Source: Paenibacillus glycanilyticus
Lineage (GTDB): Bacteria; Bacillota; Bacilli; Paenibacillales; Paenibacillaceae
NCBI RefSeq assembly: GCF_030161375.1
Contig: NZ_BSSQ01000004.1
Span: 186,001-250,000, forward strand
DNA length: 64,000 bases
Direction of reading: 5' to 3'
The notes beneath the pieces were generated by a model. The model did not search any database, was not told where the DNA came from, and saw nothing but the letters and a program-made list of their open reading frames with translations. Positions 1 through 8,050 of this stretch are shown here, one piece after another. The translations under genes were made by a program, and so were the position numbers. Within the stretch, counting starts at the first letter, position 1. Each line of letters starts with the position of its first letter.

Positions 1-1
1 G

Positions 2-490
2 GCGCCAACGTTATTGGAGTATTTCGGAGCTGCGGTACCGGGAGATATGGTTGGAGTATCATTGCAATCCACTGCGGAGAAAGATCAGCGGGAAGCCATT
101 TTGTTTGGCATTCATGGCGGACATGTTAATTGCACGGATGGCAGGTATGTTTATATGCGTGCGCCGGTACGCCCGGATAACGCCCCGCTCTATAATTACA
201 CGCTAATGCCGACCCATATGGCTTCGCTGTTCAGCGTGGAAGAATTGCGCAATTTGGAGCTGGCTGAGCCATTCACGTTTACGAAAGGGATTCGAACGCT
301 TAAGATTCCTGCAACTTCTTACATTCCGGCACATCATTTTGGCACTTTGCTGTTTGACCTGGAGAATGATCCGGAGCAGAAGCAACCGCTTCATGATGCC
401 GATATCGAAAAGCGCATGATCGGGTTATTAATACAGACCATGGCTCTTCACGACGCTCCGCCGGAGCAATATGAGAGATTGGGTCTTTAA
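2..490 (+). CDS. Sulfatase, C-terminal part (5' end outside window)
   Basis: The open frame runs in from before base 1, so the TTG at 14 is internal and only about 162 C-terminal residues are visible. The order APTLLEYFG, a G-x-SL motif, then FGIHGGHVNCTDGRYVY and a closing TLLFDLENDPEQ segment is that of the C-terminal subdomain of arylsulfatase-type enzymes (alkaline phosphatase superfamily), which hydrolyse sulfate esters. The catalytic Cys/Ser and most metal ligands lie upstream, so activity cannot be judged. No downstream partner is in the same operon; a bidirectional hairpin follows. Substrate unknown. Confidence 0.8.
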   Translation, partial: APTLLEYFGAAVPGDMVGVSLQSTAEKDQREAILFGIHGGHVNCTDGRYVYMRAPVRPDNAPLYNYTLMPTHMASLFSVEELRNLELAEPFTFTKGIRTLKIPATSYIPAHHFGTLLFDLENDPEQKQPLHDADIEKRMIGLLIQTMALHDAPPEQYERLGL

Positions 491-495
491 TTAAA

Positions 496-536
496 AACAG
501 AGCTTGTTGAGATATTCTCAAGCAAGCTCTGTTTGT
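496..536. terminator. Bidirectional hairpin terminator
   Basis: An 11-base perfect stem (AACAGAGCTTG with CAAGCTCTGTT) separates the converging sulfatase and flavin-type stress gene. A-rich and T-rich flanks allow it to work both ways. Confidence 0.7.
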
Positions 537-554
537 TGCAGCTTTATTTCGGAA

Positions 555-1043
555 TCAATTCATCTCCACAATCCGGTTCAGCTCCGTGCCTTCCGTGTTT
601 TTGCCCATCAAACGATTGAATAAGAACTTCGCCATCTTGAACATATTGCCGGAGTCCCAATATTCGGCGGTCTCGGCATTTACCTTGATCAGAACGAGAT
701 TAGGATCGTCGTAGGTCGTTTCCATTATTTCTTCGTAGGCTTTGTTCCAAAACTCTTTAATTTTCTCCGTGCTTTCCACTAGTTCTGCTTCGCCGCGAAT
801 GGAAACATAGGATTTGCCTGCATAAGCTACGTTAACCTGCTTGTTCCGGAACAATTCATGGAATTTTTCCGTGTCTTTTTTGGTAAGGAACCACAAAGTC
901 CCGTCGAATTCGACGTCTTGCGTTTTCATCGGGCGTGACACGAGACCCTCCTCGGAGACCGTCGTCAACATGGCAATTTCGATGTCTTTAATTAATTCCC
1001 TAACTTTCTCGATGGCTTCCTGATCGGATACGTTTGAATGCAT
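555..1043 (-). CDS. Pyridoxamine-5'-phosphate-oxidase-like, general stress protein 26 family
   Basis: A 162-residue single-domain split-barrel protein of the FMN-binding general stress protein 26 type (B. subtilis YdaG-like). Visible family features are IEIAMLTTVSEEGLVSRPM near the N-terminus, LWFLTKKDTEKFHEL, the VNVAYAGKSYVSIRGEAEL strand pair, and a C-terminal AEYWDSG. Such proteins bind a flavin or related cofactor in the cytosol and are often stress induced; the reaction is unknown. The frame opens at a GTG at 1052, but GGGG at 1052-1055 sits 8 bases before the ATG at 1043, which I take as the start. Monocistronic, ends at a shared terminator. Confidence 0.85.
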   Translation of the reverse strand: MHSNVSDQEAIEKVRELIKDIEIAMLTTVSEEGLVSRPMKTQDVEFDGTLWFLTKKDTEKFHELFRNKQVNVAYAGKSYVSIRGEAELVESTEKIKEFWNKAYEEIMETTYDDPNLVLIKVNAETAEYWDSGNMFKMAKFLFNRLMGKNTEGTELNRIVEMN

Positions 1044-1186
1044 TCTCATCACCCCGTTAAAATTTATGGATCAATATAGTATTACACAAGGTGAGCCGAG
1101 CCAAACCACTAGATCGGTTATATTGATGCTTACGGAAAATATGAAATGACAGAATTGTGCTTCATAATTACATTGGAGGGATTCGA

Positions 1187-1729
1187 ATGAACACGGTTTT
1201 AGGTACGTAACGTCTTACTCTGAGATTGTTGGAGCCGGGTGATGCGGAAGCGATTCAAAGTCTGGCAAATGATAAGGAACTAGCTGATACGACGCTTGGC
1301 ATTCCTCATCCTTATCCGGAAGGAGCGGCATTTCATTTTGTCCAAGCACGGCGCGATGCTGCGCTTCGTGGAGATGGGTATTCGTTTGCAGTCAAGCGTA
1401 AGGAGGATGGAGCGTTTCTAGGCATAGTCGGGCTGCATGTGAACAAAACGCATCATATGGGGGAACTCGCTTATTGGATTGGCAAACCTTATTGGAGAAA
1501 CGGGTATTGCTCGGAAGCTGCAGAACGGGTTCTCCAATTCGCGTTTGATGAGTTAATGCTGAACCGAGTCTATGCTGCGGCCATGACCCGAAATCCGGCT
1601 TCGTATAAGGTAATGGAGAAGATCGGCATGAAATTCGAAGGTATTCTCCGCAGCCATATTCGAAAAGGAGAGTGCTACGAGGATTTGAGGCATTATGGTC
1701 TTCTAAGGACGGATGCTCGTGGCTATTAA
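1187..1729 (+). pseudogene. GNAT acetyltransferase (RimJ/RimL type) with in-frame stop at codon 8
   Basis: A well-spaced GGAGGG (1175-1180) precedes ATG 1187, which reads MNTVLGT, then TAA at 1208, then RLTLRLLEPGDAEAIQ in the same frame and a normal acetyltransferase to 1729. RimJ/RimL enzymes commonly begin with a TERLTLR-like segment, so TAA most likely replaces GAA by one base change. The rest is intact, including the GELAYWIGKPYWRNGYCSEA acetyl-CoA region and a C-terminal NPASYKVMEKIGMKFEG. A TTG at 1226 could restart translation but would remove the first beta strand and has no good ribosome site. Either a recent pseudogene or a sequencing error. Confidence 0.75.
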
Positions 1730-1834
1730 TCTTCCAGTTTAGCCCTTTTGGCCTCTATGTTCCAAATTTTACTGTGCTATGATGAAGCATGGATTACTTA
1801 CCTATCAGGCTAGAGCGAAAGGGGAACCATAAGA

Positions 1835-2725
1835 ATGTTATTTGCAGACCACACAGGAGGCATTCCTTACGCGAAGGATCCTGCCGTTGTTAAGTTTAAA
1901 GGTACTTATTATTTGTACTATTCTCGCAGACCGCAGGAAGACGGGCGCTGGGGAATTGGGGTTGCAACCAGCACGGATCTGGACAATTGGGACAAAATCG
2001 GAGAAGTGCCGATGGAGCAACCTTGCGAGGCAAACGGGATTTGTGCGCCGGGCGCTATTGTATTGGACAATAAAATTCATTTGTTCTACCAGACGTATGG
2101 CAACGGACCAAAGGACGCGATTTGCCACGCGGTGTCCGAGGACGGCCTTCATTTTGCGAAAAACGAAACCAACCCTGTGTTTGCTCCAACAGGCGAATGG
2201 AATAACGGCCGTGCAATCGATGCGGACGTGATTGTGCATGGCGATCAATTGCTCCTCTATTTTGCAACAAGAGATCCGGAAGGAATTATTCAGATGCAAG
2301 GAGTAGCTTCCGCGCCACTGCAATCGGGTTATAACCGGTCGGATTGGACGCAAGCTTGCTCGGAATCGATCCTAAAGCCCGAGCTTGGCTGGGAAGAAGA
2401 ATGTATCGAAGCAGCGGCCGTATGCCGGCGTGACGGGAAGCTCTATATGTTCTATGGTGGAGCCTATAATAACCGTCCGCAGCAGATTGGCTGTGCGGTA
2501 AGCGAAGACGGCATCCGGTGGGAAAGAGTATTCCAGGAGCCGTTCCTCCCAAGCGGAAGTCCGGGCAGCTGGAATGCCAGCGAATCCGGACATCCCTTTG
2601 TGTTCACGGATGAAGACGGCAGAACGTATCTGTTCTACCAAGGGAACAATGATCACGGGCAAACGTGGTATTTATCCAAAGCCGAGATTGGCTGGGAAGC
2701 AGGCAAGCCTTATCTGATCGCATAG
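1835..2725 (+). CDS. GH43-like five-bladed beta-propeller glycosidase
   Basis: A 296-residue protein without signal peptide, so probably cytosolic. It has repeating blade motifs (GTYYLYYSRR, GIGVATSTDLDNWDKIG, KLYMFYGGAYN, CAVSEDGIRWERV, RTYLFYQGNN) typical of clan GH-F and related enzymes (GH43/62/117-like). An Asp in YAKDPAVV near residue 13 sits where the GH43 catalytic base lies, and GWEEECIEAAAV offers candidate acids. Substrate cannot be fixed; arabinose- or galactose-containing oligosaccharides fit the wider locus. Start supported by AAAGGGG 8-10 bases upstream. Monocistronic, followed by a hairpin. Confidence 0.7.
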   Translation: MLFADHTGGIPYAKDPAVVKFKGTYYLYYSRRPQEDGRWGIGVATSTDLDNWDKIGEVPMEQPCEANGICAPGAIVLDNKIHLFYQTYGNGPKDAICHAVSEDGLHFAKNETNPVFAPTGEWNNGRAIDADVIVHGDQLLLYFATRDPEGIIQMQGVASAPLQSGYNRSDWTQACSESILKPELGWEEECIEAAAVCRRDGKLYMFYGGAYNNRPQQIGCAVSEDGIRWERVFQEPFLPSGSPGSWNASESGHPFVFTDEDGRTYLFYQGNNDHGQTWYLSKAEIGWEAGKPYLIA

Positions 2726-2733
2726 CGACTAAT

Positions 2734-2783
2734 TAGCCCTTGGAAGGAGTCAGAAACTTTGACTTTTTCTAAGGGTGTTTTTA
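2734..2783 (+). terminator. Rho-independent terminator after GH43-like gene
   Basis: CCCTT pairs with AAGGG around an inner AGTC/GACT stem, followed by GTTTTTATT. It isolates the GH43-like gene from selD. Confidence 0.55.
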
Positions 2784-2886
2784 TTGTCTTTGTCATTAGA
2801 TTTTATAAGGATAATCCTTTATCATGAAGCTATACCGATTTCATTTCCATTAAGAAACTTTTTATATACAGAGAGGATACGAGCCA

Positions 2887-3936
2887 ATGCCCAATTCAGA
2901 AAAAATCAAACTGACTTCCTACTCCACGAAAGGCGGCTGCGGCTGTAAGATTGGTCCCGGCGACCTGTCGCAAGTCATCCAGTCGCTGCCCGCGTCAGTG
3001 GCGAATCCCAATCTGCTCGTTGGCATCGATACAAGCGATGATGCCGGAGTATACAAATTAAGCGATGACCTGGCGCTTGTGCAAACCGTCGATTTCTTCA
3101 CGCCAATTGTTGACGATCCATACTCTTTCGGACAAGTGGCGGCTGCCAACGCAATCAGCGATATTTACGCGATGGGCGGCAAGCCGCTGACGGCGCTGAA
3201 CATTGTTGCTTTTCCAATCAAAACGTTGGACAAGCAGGTGTTGGCGGATATTTTGCGCGGTGCGGGCGATAAAATGAAGGAAGCTGGCATTACGCTGGTG
3301 GGCGGACACTCCATTGACGATAACGAGCCGAAATTCGGTCTGGCCGTAACGGGACTTATTCATCCAGGCAAAGTGCGAACTAACGCGGGTTCGGTTCCGG
3401 GAGATAAGCTCATTCTGACGAAACCGATTGGCGTAGGAATCCTGACGACATCCATTAAGAAAGACAAGCTGTCGGAGGAAGAGATTCAGCGCGTAACGGA
3501 CGTAATGGCTACGCTGAACAAGACAGCGGCGGAGACGATGGAGACGTACGATGTTCATGCGTGCACGGACGTAACGGGATTTGGTCTTATGGGACATACG
3601 CTTGAAATGGCCAAAGGAAGCGGGGCAGGCATTCGCATTTATGCGGATAACGTACCGGTGTTGCCTCGGGTGAGGGAGCTTGCAGAGGAAGGTTTTGTTC
3701 CCGGGGGTACAAAAAACAACTTCGCCCATGTTCAAGGTTCCATCACGTTCCCGGATACGCTGGATCAGATTGGGCAATGGATTTTGTGCGATGCCGTTAC
3801 TTCCGGGGGGCTTCTGATCTCGGTGGAAGGCAGCCAGGCGGAAGAGCTTCTTGGCAAGCTTAAAGGTGCTGGCGTGGAAGCGGCGTTGATCGGCGAAGTG
3901 GTTGCCGAGCATCCGGGACAGATCGTTGTACTGTAG
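2887..3936 (+). CDS. selD: Selenide, water dikinase (selenophosphate synthase)
   Basis: A 349-residue cytosolic enzyme that makes selenophosphate from selenide and ATP. The N-terminal KGGCGCKIGPGD carries the catalytic Cys (C18) and Lys (K21), aligning with C17/K20 of E. coli SelD; this is the Cys form, with no UGA in the motif. Also seen: DDAGVYKL, TVDFFTPIVDDPY, NAISDIYAMGGKP, GGHSIDD and the C-terminal TDVTGFGLMGH. Full family length. GAGAGGA precedes the ATG. Only 24 bases separate it from mnmH, so the two form an operon dedicated to tRNA selenation; no selA or selB is in the window. Confidence 0.97.
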   Translation: MPNSEKIKLTSYSTKGGCGCKIGPGDLSQVIQSLPASVANPNLLVGIDTSDDAGVYKLSDDLALVQTVDFFTPIVDDPYSFGQVAAANAISDIYAMGGKPLTALNIVAFPIKTLDKQVLADILRGAGDKMKEAGITLVGGHSIDDNEPKFGLAVTGLIHPGKVRTNAGSVPGDKLILTKPIGVGILTTSIKKDKLSEEEIQRVTDVMATLNKTAAETMETYDVHACTDVTGFGLMGHTLEMAKGSGAGIRIYADNVPVLPRVRELAEEGFVPGGTKNNFAHVQGSITFPDTLDQIGQWILCDAVTSGGLLISVEGSQAEELLGKLKGAGVEAALIGEVVAEHPGQIVVL

Positions 3937-3960
3937 TTGAACCTATAAGGAGCGGTTGAC

Positions 3961-4983
3961 TTGTTTCAGGACATCACCATAGAGGAATTGCTTGCATTAA
4001 GGGATAAGAAAGAAATAGTCTTGATCGATGTACGTTCACCGTCTGAATACGCGGATGCTACCATTCCAGGCAGCTTGAATATACCGCTGTTTGATGACGC
4101 GGAGCGTGCGGAAGTCGGCACGATCTATAAACAGGTCAGCGTGCAGGCAGCCAAGGACCGGGGACTTGAATTGTTTTCGGCCAAGCTTCCCGCTTTTATT
4201 AAAACCTTCGAGCAGATTAAAGATTCAAAAGCCGTATTCTGCTGGAGAGGCGGCATGCGGAGCAAGACGACAGCTACGGTGTTGTCCCTTATGGGCATTC
4301 GGGCTTATCGGCTGACAGGCGGCTTCCGGACTTACCGGAAGTGGATCGTAGAGATGCTCGAACAGATCGAACTACAGCCGCAGGCTATTGTGTTGCTGGG
4401 TCATACGGGTACGGGGAAAACGTCTATTTTGCGCCAGTTGCAAACGGAAGGTTATCCGGTTCTGGATCTTGAAGGGATGGCCGGACATCGCGGTTCCATC
4501 TTCGGTCAAGTCGGGCAGAAGGCGAATAACCAGAAGACGTTTGAGTCGTTATTGGTAACCGATCTGCTGAAGCTGCAACAGTCGCCTTATGTACTGATGG
4601 AAGGGGAAAGCAAGCGGATCGGCAAGTCCGTCATCCCGCAATTTCTCATCGAGAAGAAGGAAAATGCCAAGCAGATTTACATCCGGCTTCCCATTGAGGA
4701 GCGGGTGAGGCATATTGTTGAGGATTACAACCCTAACGAACATAAACAAGAGCTCGTTCAAGCGTTTAAGCAGATCGAGAAAAGAATCCATACGCCAATC
4801 GCAGCTCAGATTATGTCGGCTATGAAGGAGGACCAATTCGAGGTAGCCGTCAGATTGCTGCTTGAGCATTATTACGATCCTCGCTACGAGCATGCGATGA
4901 AACAATATGAACAAGATAGGGTCGAGATTGAAGCAGCTACAATCGCGGAAGCGGTGCGGAAGTTGAAGGATTATTTAGGATAG
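3961..4983 (+). CDS. mnmH: tRNA 2-selenouridine synthase
   Basis: A 340-residue two-domain enzyme (also called SelU/YbbB) that replaces sulfur by selenium in 2-thiouridine at tRNA position 34 using selenophosphate. The N-terminal rhodanese domain (about 10-125) has its catalytic Cys at C94 in FCWRGGMRS. The C-terminal domain begins with the Walker A loop GHTGTGKT (147-154) and contains LEGMAGHRGSIFG and MEGESKRIG. Start is TTG, with AAGGAG 9 bases upstream. It directly follows selD and depends on its product. Confidence 0.95.
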   Translation: MFQDITIEELLALRDKKEIVLIDVRSPSEYADATIPGSLNIPLFDDAERAEVGTIYKQVSVQAAKDRGLELFSAKLPAFIKTFEQIKDSKAVFCWRGGMRSKTTATVLSLMGIRAYRLTGGFRTYRKWIVEMLEQIELQPQAIVLLGHTGTGKTSILRQLQTEGYPVLDLEGMAGHRGSIFGQVGQKANNQKTFESLLVTDLLKLQQSPYVLMEGESKRIGKSVIPQFLIEKKENAKQIYIRLPIEERVRHIVEDYNPNEHKQELVQAFKQIEKRIHTPIAAQIMSAMKEDQFEVAVRLLLEHYYDPRYEHAMKQYEQDRVEIEAATIAEAVRKLKDYLG

Positions 4984-5005
4984 GTACATGTGATAGGGGG
5001 GAGTC

Positions 5006-5033
5006 CGAACAGGGGCAACCCTCTTTTTTTTGT
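5006..5033 (+). terminator. Possible terminator after mnmH
   Basis: A short AGGG-gcaa-CCCT hairpin is followed by eight Ts. The stem is only 4 pairs, so the call rests on the T run and its position after the operon. Confidence 0.35.
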
Positions 5034-5101
5034 GCTGCAAACTAAAGTGTGGAGGGATATGAAAATATTGGAGCAAGACTTTCTGCCATCCGTGACGTTT
5101 A

Positions 5102-6505
5102 ATGGAAAAGTACATATTAATTGAAACGGGGACGGAGCTTTTGCAATTGCAACGTGAAAAAATTTATAAGTTAGCAGCTTTCCTATTAACTGTCGTATTA
5201 ATAGGGCTCATTGTGTATGGATATACAGTACATAAATCAACGAAACGGGAACTTGAACAATTAGAGAAGGAACAGCTTTACAGCGCGCAGAGGTGGGTGC
5301 TGATGCAATATTATGATACTCAGACACTCGACTATGAGCTCGCTAATATCTTGTCTTCGAACTCGGCTTCTTACCGCCAAAAACATTTGAAAACAGCCTA
5401 TAACACGGCTATTTCTATGGATAACGCGCATTGGACGGTTCCTTCCTCAATAAGCCTGTCCGAATATAACGATCGTGCTGAGACATTCTGGAGCCAAACG
5501 GAAAGTTATTTAGGCTATCTGATAGACGATCAGGCCGAGACATTAACGGAGGTTCAACGAAAAAATCTGTTAATGATGCGCGAATTTACGCTTCAAACTC
5601 TCCCGGTCTTGAAGAATATAAGTAATACGATCCTTCTTGGTCCTCATGTCCAGTCGGTACCCGAGAAAGAATTAAGCCAAGTCATCACCAATCTGAGGGA
5701 AAACATGACTTTCCGTTTTGACATAGGAGATAATGAGCCATCATTCAATAACTATCTGTATAAATTGCATCCTTATCAAGCAAGTAATCGCAATCAAATA
5801 TTTAGTAAGGAAAAGCGAGTCCACAAAGAACAACTTCAATCGAAGGTGCAGTCGTTCATGAGCTTAATTTGGACGAACGAGCAGGATAACCGCATTACTT
5901 CTAGTGGTGGTGGCTTTTCGCCAGAGTGGGGCGATAGCTTAAAGTTTTCGTCTGGTAATAGCAAGCTATTAAATTATGAAGTTGAAATGAGCGTGGCGGG
6001 AGCGCATTTGTTGCGGATATATCCCTACGAAGATGGACCAAACAACCTTAATAATGGGCCAATGTCAGAGGAAGAGGCTACCGCATTTGCTCAAAGCCTG
6101 ATAACCCGATGGGGGGAAGCGCCATTAGTCATTGATCATTCGGTTACGAAAGGGTCTCTATTGACCGTTTCATTTGTGCCGCAGGCAGGTGGCGTTCATC
6201 AATCGGACGCTAAAGTGGATATTACAATAGATACAGATAAAGGAATTCTTCAATTTTTTGATTCAACCAGCTATTATTTAATGAAAAATCGGAGCATTAA
6301 AACGGAGGCAGCCGTATCGCCTGCAGATGCGCGAAAACAGATCAGCACAGAGTTATCTGTTGCCAATCAAGCCAAGCTGACGATCCGTAACGGCAAATTG
6401 GTTTATGCCATTCCGGTTACTGGTTCCGAGCGGGTTACCAAAGTTTATGTGGATGCCCGAACCGGACAACAGGTTGATATTGAATATAAGTATTTTATGG
6501 ATTAA
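5102..6505 (+). CDS. Membrane-anchored PepSY-domain protein, YpeB-like
   Basis: A 467-residue protein with one N-terminal membrane segment (about 24-45, AAFLLTVVLIGLIVYGY), a charged coiled stretch (KRELEQLEKEQLYSAQ), a long helical extracytoplasmic region and two C-terminal PepSY-like modules (about 330-395 and 405-465, ending VYVDARTGQQVDIEYKYF). The layout and length match YpeB, the partner of the spore-cortex hydrolase SleB, but no sleB is adjacent, so the role is inferred only. The start is unsure: ATG 5102 has no ribosome site; TTG 5147 follows GGAG (5134-5137) by 9 bases, and a 21-codon frame from ATG 5059 overlaps the beginning. Confidence 0.6.
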   Translation: MEKYILIETGTELLQLQREKIYKLAAFLLTVVLIGLIVYGYTVHKSTKRELEQLEKEQLYSAQRWVLMQYYDTQTLDYELANILSSNSASYRQKHLKTAYNTAISMDNAHWTVPSSISLSEYNDRAETFWSQTESYLGYLIDDQAETLTEVQRKNLLMMREFTLQTLPVLKNISNTILLGPHVQSVPEKELSQVITNLRENMTFRFDIGDNEPSFNNYLYKLHPYQASNRNQIFSKEKRVHKEQLQSKVQSFMSLIWTNEQDNRITSSGGGFSPEWGDSLKFSSGNSKLLNYEVEMSVAGAHLLRIYPYEDGPNNLNNGPMSEEEATAFAQSLITRWGEAPLVIDHSVTKGSLLTVSFVPQAGGVHQSDAKVDITIDTDKGILQFFDSTSYYLMKNRSIKTEAAVSPADARKQISTELSVANQAKLTIRNGKLVYAIPVTGSERVTKVYVDARTGQQVDIEYKYFMD

Positions 6506-6522
6506 CTCAAAGAGGGGTAGCA

Positions 6523-6743
6523 ATGGATCAAAAAGTTAGTAAACTCCTTAAATCTCTTAATTGGCATCTTCCGCAAGAGGAACAAGATTATGCCGTGCAG
6601 GAGCTTATTTGCTTCTAATGGATCTTAAGAGTGGTAATAGCACGATAGGTCAGCTTTTACAGACTATATTTTATTGTTTGCGGAATGGACGGGTGACTAT
6701 AATCAAGGTATTACCTTTGAAATTTGGGAGGAGTATTTGATCA
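6523..6743 (+). pseudogene. Gene remnants in a 240-base gap
   Basis: A good ribosome site (AGAGGGG) precedes ATG 6523, which encodes only 31 residues beginning MDQKVSKLLKSLNWHLPQEE before a stop at 6616-6618. After a stop at 6638-6640, another frame reads protein-like sequence (DYILLFAEWTGDYNQGI, then ITFEIWEEYLI) without any start codon. The two pieces lie in different frames with several stops between them. They look like the head and tail of one or two decayed or internally deleted genes. The first piece recalls N-termini of small HEAT-like/DUF5071 proteins, but this is a weak guess. Confidence 0.4.
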
Positions 6744-7685
6744 ATGGACGCCTATTTGTTTGTGCATTTCAAGGAGAAGCCAACGCCGGACGGCGAGCAG
6801 GTCTATTTTGCGCTTAGCAAAGACGGTTTTAATTGGGAGCAGGTGAACGATGGGCAACCCGTGCTTTGGAGCGATCAAGGGGACAAGGGAGTTCGGGACC
6901 ACACCATTGTTCGAACCCATTACGGCAAGTTTTACATTATGGCTACGGATCTCAGCCTTGCTAACCATTTTCACGGCAAGTATGAAGGCAGCTGGGGGAA
7001 AATTACGACAGACGGAAGTAAAAACCTCTCCTTGTGGGAATCCGACGATCTTCTGAACTGGTCAGAGCAAAGAATGGTTCCGCTCGGAGACGACAATTAC
7101 GGTTGTTTGTGGGCTCCGGATGTGATCTACGACCCTACGGAAGAAGATTACGTCCTTCACTGGTCCTCTTCCCATTCCTCCAATCAATTCGGGAATAAAG
7201 CCATTTATTACTCTCGTACCAAGGATTTCGAGCATTTCACCACGCCACGGCTGATGTATCAAAAAGAAGACAGCGGCGTTATCGATTCTGCGATTTATGA
7301 AGATAACGGCAAGTTTTACCGGTTTGTGAAAAGCGAAGCAAATCCTCATGGGGTTATCCTGCAGCAAGGGGATTCGCTCCTTGGTCCATACACAACGCTT
7401 GATGCCTTTAATCATGAGATGGAGAAGCTCGGAAGCAGCGCTTATGAAGCACCTACCGCATATAAGCTAAGCAACGGAAAATGGTGCCTGATGTTGGACT
7501 TTTTTGGAGTTGTAGGCGAAGGACAAGGTTATGTGCCGTTTATTGCGGACGAGTTTGCCAGCGGAAGGTTTATCCGTTCGGATGACAACTTCAGCTTCCC
7601 TTACCGATTCAAGCATGGTACCGTGCTGTCCATCACGATGGAAGAGTATGACAGGATGAAAAGCGGATACCCGTTTACAAAATAG
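6744..7685 (+). CDS. GH43 family glycosidase
   Basis: A 313-residue cytosolic beta-propeller glycosidase without signal peptide. GH43 features are VRDHTIVRTHYGKFYIMATD near residue 50, LWESDDLLNWSE, the CLWAPDVIYDP blade (about 115), IYYSRTKDFEHF and an acidic SSAYEAPTAYKL near 230 that may hold the acid catalyst. The VRDHTI segment supplies the Asp expected as base. Likely acts on an arabinosyl, xylosyl or galactosyl linkage; the subfamily is not identified. GGGAGGAG precedes the ATG. Transcribed alone; the promoter of the glnS leader lies inside its last codons. Confidence 0.75.
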   Translation: MDAYLFVHFKEKPTPDGEQVYFALSKDGFNWEQVNDGQPVLWSDQGDKGVRDHTIVRTHYGKFYIMATDLSLANHFHGKYEGSWGKITTDGSKNLSLWESDDLLNWSEQRMVPLGDDNYGCLWAPDVIYDPTEEDYVLHWSSSHSSNQFGNKAIYYSRTKDFEHFTTPRLMYQKEDSGVIDSAIYEDNGKFYRFVKSEANPHGVILQQGDSLLGPYTTLDAFNHEMEKLGSSAYEAPTAYKLSNGKWCLMLDFFGVVGEGQGYVPFIADEFASGRFIRSDDNFSFPYRFKHGTVLSITMEEYDRMKSGYPFTK

Positions 7686-7702
7686 GGAAAAATTCGTATT
7701 AT
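7674..7702 (+). promoter_or_regulatory. Sigma-A promoter of the glnS T-box leader
   Basis: TTTACA at 7674-7679 and TATTAT at 7697-7702 are 17 bases apart, placing transcription start near 7709, just before the T-box stem I. The -35 overlaps the end of the GH43 gene. Confidence 0.7.
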
Positions 7703-7708
7703 AAGTGA

Positions 7709-7999
7709 AACGAAACGCGATGACGAGAAGAGTAAGGGAATAACGTTCTTCGAACAGAGAGCTCCGGCAGCTGAAAAGGAGTGGAGCATGCTTCCCCGAA
7801 ACAAGCCTCTGAGCAGCATGCTGGATCCTTCAAAGGTGATGGCATGACGGGAGCTCCCGTTACAGAGCTAGAGTATAAGCATTTTGTATCATGCCGTACT
7901 TGAAGAGATTAATATGGCGACATATTAATAAACTGGGGTGGCAACGCGAAACTTCGTCCCCAAGACTTAACGGTCTTGGGGGTGGAGTTTTTTTTGTTG
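7709..7999 (+). promoter_or_regulatory. T-box leader of glnS, probable Gln (CAA) specifier
   Basis: T-box leaders sense uncharged tRNA and let transcription read through. Stem I contains GATGACGAGAAGAGTA (from 7718) and the AGAGAGC element. The T-box sequence GGTGGCAACGCG lies at 7937-7948 and is followed by a strong terminator (CCCCAAGAC/GTCTTGGGG, then GGAG and eight Ts). Aligning the 3' side of stem I (CTCTGAGC) with other leaders puts CAA at 7802-7804 in the specifier position, followed by a purine, which matches the GlnRS gene downstream. The specifier is inferred, not folded. Confidence 0.88.
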
Positions 8000-8050
8000 C
8001 CGATGTAAGCAAGCAAGGGTCACACCCTATTGAATAAGGAGGAGCGGGCA

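Noticed and set aside
2930..2950. Possible selenocysteine at the SelD active site
   Set aside because: Both active-site codons are TGC/TGT (Cys); no in-frame TGA is present.
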